Assembly (NCBI GenBank): GCA_946405115.1
Contig: CAMJGB010000054.1
Location: 1 to 10,405 of the forward strand
DNA from: an uncultured Clostridia bacterium
GTDB lineage: Bacteria; Bacillota; Clostridia; Saccharofermentanales; Saccharofermentanaceae
Direction of reading: 5' to 3'
Length of the DNA stretch: 10,405 nt
Below, piece by piece: positions 1-4,962 of the stretch; position 1 is the first letter of the stretch, and the number at the start of each line of letters is the position of its first letter. Below the pieces are notes generated by a model. That model was given only the letters and a program-made list of their open reading frames with translations. It was not told the origin of the DNA and searched no databases. The translations under genes and the position numbers were made by a program.

Positions 1-2
1 AA

Positions 3-581
3 GTTGAGTCGATAATTCTTCCTTCAGATGAGACAACTATAGCCTTGGGTGGTACAGTTACTCTGAGCGCTGAAATAACTCCTGATGATGCGATAAATAG
101 AACATTAACATGGAGTTCTGATGATAGCTCAATAGCATCCGTTGATGAAAATGGAGTGGTAACTGGCGAGGCGGTGGGAACCGCGATTATTACTGCGACA
201 TCGAGCAATGGTATCTCTAGTAGTTGTAGTGTAACTATAGACGATTCACTTAGAGCGTTCCAACTGACAATTACTCGTCAAAGAGAAGATTCAAATAACA
301 TAGGTGATGAATGGAGCCATACAAGAGAAATCAATGGGGTGGCGGCAAATAATGGCGTTTTCACAGCATCGGTAGGCGATACACTTGAGTTCTATGTTCG
401 AAGTATAGAGGAAGATGATAATCCTGATATCGGCGAGGCTACAGTATCGCATACAATAACACAAGAAGACTTTGATAACGGCTTTGTTATTACAGTTGAT
501 GTGTATGCTACTGAAAATGGTGGACGCAACAGCGGACAAAGCGCACATTTTATTACGACATTTACATTCGAGCCTGCATGA
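3..581 (+). CDS. Big_2 Ig-like domain protein, C-terminal part (5' end outside window)
   Basis: The frame is open from base 3, so only the last 192 residues are present; the TTG at 45 lies inside the Ig domain and is not a credible start. The first ~80 residues form a Big_2 (bacterial Ig-like group 2) domain, with the usual order of a GGTVTLSAEITP strand, a TWSSDDSSIASVDENG core, GVVTGEAVGTAIITATS and a closing SCSVTI strand. Big_2 domains normally serve as spacers or adhesive modules in surface or secreted proteins. The remaining ~110 residues form a second beta-rich domain with a GDEWSH motif, an EEDDNPDIGE acidic turn and an ENGGRNSG turn. I do not know a family name for it. No LPxTG anchor or C-terminal membrane helix is present. 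The gene ends 18 bases before the K+ channel gene, so the two are probably co-transcribed. Localisation cannot be judged without the N-terminus. Confidence 0.85.
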   Translation, partial: VESIILPSDETTIALGGTVTLSAEITPDDAINRTLTWSSDDSSIASVDENGVVTGEAVGTAIITATSSNGISSSCSVTIDDSLRAFQLTITRQREDSNNIGDEWSHTREINGVAANNGVFTASVGDTLEFYVRSIEEDDNPDIGEATVSHTITQEDFDNGFVITVDVYATENGGRNSGQSAHFITTFTFEPA

Positions 582-599
582 TTTGTATGGAGTTGATAA

Positions 600-1358
600 A
601 TGAGTAAAGTAGAAGACACAACATTGAAGAAACAGATACTATACTTAGTCGAGTCGCCTGACGGCGATAATGATGAGAATTCGACTTTTGATTGGTATGA
701 CTTGTTGATGATGGTGGCTATTATTGCCAGTATAGTTCCTTTGGCATTTAAGAGCACGAATACAGTGTTTGAAATCATCGACAAGGTAACAGTCATAATC
801 TTCATCGTTGATTATCTTCTTAGATGGATTGTTGCTGATTTAAAACTTGGAAAAGGAAAGATATCGTATCTCCTATACCCAGTTACTCCGATGGCAATAT
901 TGGATTTCTTAACTATTCTTCCATCGCTAACACTTGTTTCTAATGGCTTTAAGTTATTCAAGTTGGTTCGATTATTAAGAACATTTAGAGCTTTTCGCAT
1001 ATTTAAAGCGGTTAGATATTCGAAGAGCATAAGAACGATAATAAATGTGTTTAAGAAGCAAAAAGACTCGCTGCTGATAGTTTGTGGCATGGCTTTTGCG
1101 TATGTTCTAGTATCTGCTCTGATAGTCTTTAATGTTGAGCCAGACAGTTTTAATAACTACTTTGATGCTGTTTATTGGGCAACGGTTTCTCTAACTACAA
1201 TGGGTTATGGTGACATATATCCAGTTACGACAGCTGGAAGAATAGTAACTATGGTGTCCTCTTTTATGGGAATAGCAATAGTCGCTCTACCTGCAGGTAT
1301 TATTACATCGGGAATGATGGATGAGATAAATAGTTCTAAAGAGAAAGCTGATAATTAG
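600..1358 (+). CDS. Voltage-gated potassium channel, six-helix Ion_trans family
   Basis: This 252-residue protein has the full architecture of a bacterial Kv-type channel. S1 to S3 are hydrophobic segments at about 32-52, 58-76 and 95-112. S4 at 118-139 carries a positive charge at every third position: K118, K121, R124, R127, R130, R133, K136 and R139. S5 is at about 157-177, the pore helix with the TMGYGD selectivity filter at 200-205, and S6 at about 212-240. TMGYGD predicts K+ selectivity in the cytoplasmic membrane. There is no RCK/TrkA-N or cyclic-nucleotide domain; the C-terminal tail is only about 12 residues. The start is supported by GGAG at 589-592, 7 bases upstream. It follows the Ig-like gene by 18 bases and a terminator follows it. 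Sampled 60-base lines are 37-38% G+C, lower than a sampled line in the bce genes (48%). Family assignment is secure; its role as cargo here is unknown. Confidence 0.93.
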   Translation: MSKVEDTTLKKQILYLVESPDGDNDENSTFDWYDLLMMVAIIASIVPLAFKSTNTVFEIIDKVTVIIFIVDYLLRWIVADLKLGKGKISYLLYPVTPMAILDFLTILPSLTLVSNGFKLFKLVRLLRTFRAFRIFKAVRYSKSIRTIINVFKKQKDSLLIVCGMAFAYVLVSALIVFNVEPDSFNNYFDAVYWATVSLTTMGYGDIYPVTTAGRIVTMVSSFMGIAIVALPAGIITSGMMDEINSSKEKADN

Positions 1359-1397
1359 ACTGTTTCTTGTAAAGTAATTTGTACTTAAGATAAAACT

Positions 1398-1435
1398 GCC
1401 CCTCATTGTTCATCAACAATGAAGGGCTTTTATTA
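1398..1435 (+). terminator. Rho-independent terminator after the K+ channel gene
   Basis: GCCC (1398-1401) and TCATTGTT (1403-1410) pair with AACAATGA (1415-1422) and GGGC (1424-1427). One C/A mismatch sits in the stem and the loop is CATC. The stem is followed by TTTTATTA. It lies 40 bases after the channel stop codon and closes the Ig-like/channel transcription unit. Confidence 0.9.
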
Positions 1436-1439
1436 TTGT

Positions 1440-1775
1440 GCAAACTGATATCCCATCAAACCAGGTGCCTTTGTCGATATATATGAAGGGTTATTGAAGA
1501 TTTGTGTAACCTGCTACCCCAAAAACAGGGTCTCCCATTCCTAGTTAGTGAAGGGAGTTCTTCAGAAGCCCTTCGTGAACATTGACAACTGCATAAAACC
1601 ATCAGGCAATCGGGTGGCTGGTCCGAACCTGATGGCATTCGGCCGGAATCAAATCGGGGTATTAGGGGTCGTCCCCTAACAAGCAATCTGCATGTGATCG
1701 TTCACATGCGTTGCTTGCTAAACCAGATGACATTCCGAATGCACGTTCACTGAAAAAACCGACAGGAGGCATCAA
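1440..1775. other. Non-coding stretch upstream of mobC, rich in inverted repeats
   Basis: I see no credible gene here; a 76-codon minus-strand frame lacks a ribosome binding site and crosses the palindromes. The stretch holds several inverted repeats besides the oriT-like core listed separately. ACCC (1516-1519) can pair with GGGT (1528-1531). CTCCC faces GGGAG around 1531-1558. CATCAGG (1600-1606) pairs with CCTGATG (1628-1634). A TTGACA at 1582-1587 is a possible -35 box for mobC, but no good -10 lies at 16-18 bases. This organisation is typical of the leader of a mobilisation operon. Confidence 0.6.
1635..1742. other. oriT: Probable origin of transfer (oriT) with nested stem-loops
   Basis: Two hairpins stand side by side. 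The first is TTAGGGG (1662-1668), loop TCGT, CCCCTAA (1673-1679). The second is CAAGCAA (1680-1686) plus GCATGTGA (1690-1697), loop TCGT, TCACATGC (1702-1709) plus TTGCTTG (1711-1717). Both have the same TCGT loop. An outer 8-base inverted repeat, GCATTCGG (1635-1642) and CCGAATGC (1735-1742), encloses them. Mobilisation origins usually contain such inverted repeats beside the gene for the relaxosome accessory protein, and mobC starts 33 bases downstream. I cannot identify a nic site. The hairpins could instead be operator sites or an RNA leader acting on mobC. Confidence 0.55.
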
Positions 1776-2117
1776 ATGGAAAAACCAAGGAACAGAAAAA
1801 GACCGCTTCGACTCTATATCTATGTTACCCAAGAGGAACTTGAAGATATCAGAGGCAAGGCAAAGGCAGCAGGATTATCTGTAGGAGAGTACGGCAGAAG
1901 AGTAATGAGAGTTCACAAGGTCGGTATGGCTCCCACAGAGGAAGAGCATGCGATGGTATGGGAGCTCAGGAGGATAGGCACCAACTTAAACCAGATAGCC
2001 AAGAAAATGAATGTGCTCGGCATTACTCCCGGAGCAAGCCTGCTAAAGTGCATCGATGATCTCGAGGAACTCAAAACAACCATTGATACAACACTAATAA
2101 ACAGAATGAGAGGATAA
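1776..2117 (+). CDS. mobC: MobC-type relaxosome accessory protein
   Basis: This 113-residue protein has the usual MobC layout. A basic N-terminus (EKPRNRKRP) leads into a ribbon-helix-helix-like segment, LRLYIYVTQEELEDIRGKAK through GLSVGEYGRRVM at about 10-45. The family's hallmark LRRIGTNLNQIAKKMN lies at about 64-79, followed by a helical C-terminus. MobC proteins bind oriT and help the relaxase open the strand during conjugative mobilisation. The start is fixed by AGGAGG at 1764-1769, 6 bases before ATG. It leads a compact operon, with xis starting 4 bases after its stop. In most mobilisable elements a relaxase gene follows mobC, but here excisionase and integrase genes follow directly. 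The protein may therefore act with a relaxase supplied in trans or encoded to the left of the window. Confidence 0.88.
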   Translation: MEKPRNRKRPLRLYIYVTQEELEDIRGKAKAAGLSVGEYGRRVMRVHKVGMAPTEEEHAMVWELRRIGTNLNQIAKKMNVLGITPGASLLKCIDDLEELKTTIDTTLINRMRG

Positions 2118-2121
2118 GACT

Positions 2122-2319
2122 ATGAAAGACAAAATCGCATTATCACAGAAGTCATTACTGACACTTGAAGAGGCATCAGCATACTTCAACATCGGGGTAT
2201 GTAAGATGAGGGAACTTACCAATGACGATAACTGTCCGTATGTGTTATGGAACGGCAGTAAGAGGCTCATAAAGCGTAAGCCCTTCGAAGAATTCCTCTA
2301 CAACTCGTACTCGGTATAA
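2122..2319 (+). CDS. xis: Excisionase-like small DNA-binding protein
   Basis: This 65-residue protein contains one winged-helix (MerR/excisionase-like) fold. LLTLEEASAYFNIGVCKMRELT at about 12-34 is the helix-turn-helix. YVLWNGSKRLIKRKPFEEFL at about 40-60 is the wing plus closing helix. This matches small Tn916-type Xis proteins encoded just upstream of their tyrosine integrase (some relatives are, from memory, annotated DUF6462). Xis proteins bend DNA at the element ends and steer the integrase towards excision. The ATG lies 4 bases after the mobC stop, with a GAGAGGA ribosome binding site inside the mobC end, indicating translational coupling. The integrase gene follows after 92 bases containing a stem-loop. 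Confidence 0.85.
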   Translation: MKDKIALSQKSLLTLEEASAYFNIGVCKMRELTNDDNCPYVLWNGSKRLIKRKPFEEFLYNSYSV

Positions 2320-2354
2320 GGGAACCGTACTAATTAAGGGACTGCTAAAGAGGT

Positions 2355-2382
2355 GCGCCCGAGCTATAATGAGCTTGGGCGT
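2355..2382 (+). promoter_or_regulatory. 11-bp stem-loop between xis and int
   Basis: GCGCCCGAGCT (2355-2365) pairs along its full length with AGCTTGGGCGT (2372-2382), using two G-U pairs. The loop is ATAATG. No T-run follows, so it is not a standard terminator. It sits 30 bases before the int start codon and its AGGAGG site (2400-2405). It may protect the 3' end of an xis message, limit read-through into int, or be a protein-binding site. The structure is plain; its role is inferred. Confidence 0.6.
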
Positions 2383-2411
2383 ATCTGGTTAGCATATACA
2401 GGAGGCTTTAT

Positions 2412-3644
2412 ATGCAGAATCGAAGATACGCAAGTAAGAAGATCAAACTGAGGAAAGGAGAGTATCAAAGACAAAACGATCTTTACGAGTACAAGTGGAC
2501 AGATGCTCAGGGTAAACGACACTCTATCTATTCAAAGTCTCTGTCTGAACTTCGACGTAGAGAGGAACTGATTGAAAAGGACGCTACAGAGGGTTACGAA
2601 TACAACAACCTTAACTCAACCATCAATGACTACTACGAGTTGTGGAAGCAGATTAAGAGCGGTATTCGCAAGTCAACGTTCTCATCGTATACAAGACCCT
2701 ATGAGCGTTATGTAATGCCGACTTACGGAAAGACCAAACTTAGGAACGTGACATACAGCAGCGTAATGCTGTTCCTTAAGAGCCTAGCAAGCGAGAAGGG
2801 ACTTGGCATAAGCACAATAAAGAAAGTGAATATCACTCTCGGAATGGTGCTTGAAGTAGCTGTAAAGGATGGAGTCTTAAAGGCGAATCCGTGTCGCGGA
2901 GCCATCACGGAGATGAGCAGGGAGCTCGACAAGGACATAAAGCATGTAAAGGCACTGACGGTGCCCGAGCAGAAGCTTTTCGAAGAGTTCCTGAGACGTC
3001 CCGGTCGTTACAATAGATGGTATCCCCTGTTTACGGTAATGATGTGGACAGGAATGAGGGTCGGTGAAGTAATCGGGCTTCAGTGGGAAGACATAGACTT
3101 TGAGAATAACGAGATCCATGTTAACCACAGTCTTGTGCATTACGACATCGGTAAGAATCAGGGAAGCACATATACCATGAATCTTCCCAAGACGAGGACG
3201 AGCATCCGAGTAGTACCGATGTTACCGAGAGTGAAGGAGGCTTTATACCTCGAGAAAGAACGTCAGGAGAACTTTGGTATAACCTGTGTATCCAACATCG
3301 ATGGCTTCACGAATTTTGTGTTCTTGAACAACAACGGTAAGGTATATCATCACAAGAAACTGAACCACCAGCTGAATGTAATAACTCAGGCGATAAATGA
3401 GGATATACAGGAGAACGGGAACGAATACGGTGTCGAAGTATTCCCCCACATTCACAACCATATGTTGAGACACACGTTCGCCACGAGGATGAGAGAAGCG
3501 GGAGCTGACATCAAAGCGACTTCCAACATACTCGGACACACAAAGACAAGCATCACGTTAGACATATACACGGATGCATCGACAGAATTTAAGAACCGAG
3601 AGATCGGTGTACTGGATAAATACTATCCGGAAGAGGATATGTAG
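2412..3644 (+). CDS. int: Tyrosine recombinase (site-specific integrase), Tn916 family
   Basis: This 410-residue integrase has the full three-part architecture. An N-terminal arm-binding domain spans about 1-60 (KWTDAQGKRHSIYSKSLSEL). A SAM-like core-binding domain spans about 65-175 (YYELWKQIKSGIRKSTFSSY). The catalytic domain runs from about 185 to 395. Catalytic residues are visible: R216 in TGMRVGEV, K260 in LPKTRTSIR, H350 and R353 in HMLRHTF, H376 in LGHTKTS and the nucleophile Y386 in LDIYTDAS. The set is complete and the length normal, so the enzyme is probably active. The start is supported by AGGAGG (2400-2405), 6 bases upstream. It is the last gene before the probable attachment site, and its stop codon is part of a tandem 13-base repeat. 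Its expected role is insertion and, with Xis, excision of the element at a tRNA 3' end. Confidence 0.95.
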   Translation: MQNRRYASKKIKLRKGEYQRQNDLYEYKWTDAQGKRHSIYSKSLSELRRREELIEKDATEGYEYNNLNSTINDYYELWKQIKSGIRKSTFSSYTRPYERYVMPTYGKTKLRNVTYSSVMLFLKSLASEKGLGISTIKKVNITLGMVLEVAVKDGVLKANPCRGAITEMSRELDKDIKHVKALTVPEQKLFEEFLRRPGRYNRWYPLFTVMMWTGMRVGEVIGLQWEDIDFENNEIHVNHSLVHYDIGKNQGSTYTMNLPKTRTSIRVVPMLPRVKEALYLEKERQENFGITCVSNIDGFTNFVFLNNNGKVYHHKKLNHQLNVITQAINEDIQENGNEYGVEVFPHIHNHMLRHTFATRMREAGADIKATSNILGHTKTSITLDIYTDASTEFKNREIGVLDKYYPEEDM

Positions 3645-3667
3645 TACGACAAATTAGTACGACAAAT
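3642..3667 (+). repeat. Perfect tandem 13-bp repeat overlapping the int stop codon
   Basis: TAGTACGACAAAT occurs twice with no gap (3642-3654 and 3655-3667). The first TAG is the int stop codon. Position and form fit arm-type binding sites for the integrase N-terminal domain, which in Tn916-type elements are short direct repeats near the ends. The 11-base core TAGTACGACAA recurs as another tandem pair at 9054-9077. Confidence 0.75.
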
Positions 3668-3680
3668 GCAGACTTTTTAC

Positions 3681-3765
3681 AGAGAGTTATAAAGATATAC
3701 GCAAATGTTATAAATCTGGAGAAGCCCGTAAATAAAGGGTTTCCGAGAGGGTTATAGAGATATAC
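3681..3765 (+). repeat. Pair of 20-bp direct repeats between int and the attachment site
   Basis: AGAGAGTTATAAAGATATAC (3681-3700) and AGAGGGTTATAGAGATATAC (3746-3765) agree at 18 of 20 bases, with starts 65 bases apart. Between them are a partial relative (GTTATAAAT, about 3707-3715) and an imperfect GGAGAAGCCC/GGGTTTCC hairpin. They lie between the integrase gene and the probable att core, so they are candidate Int or Xis binding sites. Confidence 0.65.
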
Positions 3766-3783
3766 AGAATATAAAACATCTGA

Positions 3784-3799
3784 CCCTCCATCTCCGCCA
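3784..3799 (+). other. attR: Probable attR core: displaced 3' end of a tRNA-Ser-type gene
   Basis: CCCTCCATCTCCGCCA can be read as a tRNA 3' end. CCCTC would be the T-stem 3' half, CATCTCC the seven acceptor bases, G the discriminator and CCA the terminus. G at the discriminator position and an NNCTCCGCCA end fit serine tRNAs of Firmicutes. Upstream sequence (catctga) does not form a T-loop, so identity stops where a crossover would be expected. A strong terminator follows, as after a native tRNA. Tyrosine integrases commonly insert at such 3' ends and leave a copy of this segment at the far end. The intact tRNA is not in this window. Confidence 0.6.
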
Positions 3800-3803
3800 T
3801 AGT

Positions 3804-3850
3804 GCAAAAGAATAGTCCTGAAGCATAGCTTTGGGACTATTCTTTTGTGC
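3804..3850. terminator. Strong hairpin terminator following the tRNA fragment
   Basis: CAAAAGAATAGTCC (3805-3818) pairs perfectly over 14 bases with GGACTATTCTTTTG (3834-3847). The apical part can add AAGC/GCTT. A-rich and T-rich flanks sit within the stem base, so it could work on both strands. I take it to be the native terminator of the tRNA gene whose 3' end was displaced, now at the right border of the element. Confidence 0.75.
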
Positions 3851-3875
3851 TGTTACTGATATCTATGGGAAGTCG

Positions 3876-3951
3876 GACCCGTGAGGGTCACGGGCGGGAA
3901 AGAAGCGTCCTGTGGACGGTTCGGCGCCCGGGTGACCGCCGTGAGACGGCG
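3876..3951 (+). ncRNA. G+C-rich block of competing stem-loops, possible structured RNA
   Basis: This short block is visibly more G+C-rich than its surroundings and has no reading frame I trust. CCCGTGA (3878-3884) pairs with TCACGGG (3888-3894). Alternatively GGTCACGGGCG (3886-3896) pairs with CGCCC (3925-3929) and GTGACC (3932-3937) around a two-base bulge. CGTCC (3906-3910) pairs with GGACG (3914-3918) inside that second stem, and CGCCGT (3937-3942) with ACGGCG (3946-3951). The first two stems share bases and exclude each other. I do not recognise a known RNA family. It runs directly into the first 121-base repeat, and a terminator lies 186 bases downstream. Confidence 0.4.
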
Positions 3952-4069
3952 TCGAACAAGGTTCCAGGCAGCGAGTTGTCGTAAAGTAACTACCCCAAGT
4001 AACTACCTATAGGGCCGTTTCAGAGGCAAAAAGGTAGTTACTTTCCTCGCTGCCGGTCGACTCCCTCCA
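3949..4069 (+). repeat. 121-bp imperfect-palindrome repeat, copy 1
   Basis: This copy matches copy 2 (8917-9037) at 119 of 121 bases, differing at 3963 and 4008. It folds into one long hairpin. GTCGA (3951-3955) pairs with TCGAC (4057-4061), GGCAGCGAG (3967-3975) with CTCGCTGCC (4046-4054), and AAAGTAACTACC (3983-3994) with GGTAGTTACTTT (4033-4044). The left inner arm is duplicated: AAGTAACTACC occurs at 3984-3994 and 3997-4007, so two left arms compete for one right arm. Size and shape recall ERIC-type intergenic repeats of enterobacteria, but this is not ERIC sequence. There is no coding content. It may be a miniature mobile element or an RNA element. Confidence 0.85.
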
Positions 4070-4136
4070 TGTTCACAGGAACACGATTTACCACCAACTT
4101 ACCACTATTACGACAGATTAGAAGATGTGCCCATTG

Positions 4137-4170
4137 AACGGTCAGAAAGCGATTCCTGGCCGTTTTTCTT
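4137..4170 (+). terminator. Rho-independent terminator with no upstream gene
   Basis: AACGGTCAG (4137-4145) pairs with CTGGCCGTT (4156-4164), 9 pairs with one G-U. The loop is 10 bases and the stem is followed by TTTCTT. The nearest upstream reading frame ends at 3644 and another terminator lies between, so this one probably ends a transcript made from 3850-4136. Confidence 0.8.
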
Positions 4171-4220
4171 GTCGTTTGACGCTTCGCGACACAAAAGGAT
4201 ACAACTCACGACAAATCACA

Positions 4221-4253
4221 TTGACAAATAACCATATCCCATGATTGGATAAT
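4221..4253 (+). promoter_or_regulatory. Possible promoter of the bceRS genes
   Basis: A consensus -35 box TTGACA (4221-4226) and a -10-like GATAAT (4248-4253) lie 32 bases before the bceR start. Their 21-base spacing is too long for a normal sigma-A promoter. Either the promoter needs activation or only one of the two boxes is used. TGACA at 4222-4226 also equals half of a BceR box. Confidence 0.4.
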
Positions 4254-4284
4254 TTAAGTGGTGTGGAATGAAAAAGAGAATAGT

Positions 4285-4962
4285 ATGTATAAGATATTTA
4301 TAGTGGAAGACGATAAGGGCATAGCTGACGGTATAGCTGCTTGCCTTAAAGTATGGGACATGGAATCCCGTGAAGTTCAGGATTACCGTAATGTCACGGA
4401 GGAGATCAGAGACTATGATCCGCACCTCGTGATTATGGATATAACGCTGCCTTACATGGGCGGTTACTACTGGTGCCAGGAGATCCGTAAGACGAGCTCC
4501 GTGCCGATCATTTTTATCTCGTCTGCGACGGATAACATGAACATTATAATGGCGATGAATATGGGTGCCGACGACTTCATTCCGAAGCCGTTCGACCAGA
4601 GTGTTCTCATCGCGAAAGTACAGGCTCTTCTTCGAAGGACTTACGACTTCAATAAGGGTTCTTTCGCACTTGAAGCAGCGGGTGCCGTTCTTAACACCAA
4701 CGACAACACTTTGACCTATAACGGAACGAAGATCGAGCTCGCGCGTAACGAGTACAAGATCCTTCTTACACTCATGCAGAACAAGAATAAAGTAGTTAGC
4801 CGTGAGAAGCTCATGGAGGCTTTGTGGGAGACGGACAGCTTCGTCGACGAGAACACGCTGACGGTTAATGTCGGCCGCCTCAGAAAGACCTTGGAAGCAG
4901 CGGGCCTTAAGGACCTCATCAAGACAAAATTCGGAGTGGGTTACATCCTGGAGGATTCCTGA
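4285..4962 (+). CDS. bceR: BceR-like OmpR-family response regulator
   Basis: This 225-residue regulator has a receiver domain (1-115) and a winged-helix DNA-binding domain (about 130-222). In the receiver, EDD at 8-10, the phosphorylation site D52 (VIMDITLP) and K101 (PKPFD) are visible. The output domain contains LARNEYKILLTLMQNKNKVV, VDENTLTVNVGRLRKTL and a GVGYIL end. An in-frame GTG at 4258 would add nine residues, but family members begin directly with the MYKIFIVEDD strand, so ATG 4285 is preferred. Its ribosome binding site is weak (AAAGAGAA). The stop overlaps the kinase start by one base. BceR-type regulators respond to peptide antibiotics and activate the partner ABC transporter; the site at 5936-5949 is the likely target. 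Confidence 0.93.
   Translation: MYKIFIVEDDKGIADGIAACLKVWDMESREVQDYRNVTEEIRDYDPHLVIMDITLPYMGGYYWCQEIRKTSSVPIIFISSATDNMNIIMAMNMGADDFIPKPFDQSVLIAKVQALLRRTYDFNKGSFALEAAGAVLNTNDNTLTYNGTKIELARNEYKILLTLMQNKNKVVSREKLMEALWETDSFVDENTLTVNVGRLRKTLEAAGLKDLIKTKFGVGYILEDS

Noticed and set aside
1456..1686. Minus-strand 76-codon reading frame
   Set aside because: It runs across several palindromes, has no ribosome binding site and no protein-like pattern; it is most likely chance.
3784..3799. tmRNA 3' end as the source of the attachment core
   Set aside because: The base before CCA is G, which suits serine tRNAs; tmRNA carries A there for alanine charging. It is not fully excluded without the left end.
3949..4069. 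Tandem AAGTAACTACC units as the start of a CRISPR array
   Set aside because: Only two 11-base units occur, 2 bases apart, with no spacers; they are part of the hairpin repeat.
4056..4069. GGTCGACTCCCTCCA at the repeat end as a tRNA or tmRNA T-arm and CCA end
   Set aside because: The flanking T-stem halves and an acceptor stem cannot be formed, and the same bases pair within the 121-base hairpin.
4258..4284. GTG start that would lengthen the response regulator by nine residues
   Set aside because: It overlaps the promoter region, and the receiver fold begins at the ATG at 4285 as in other family members.
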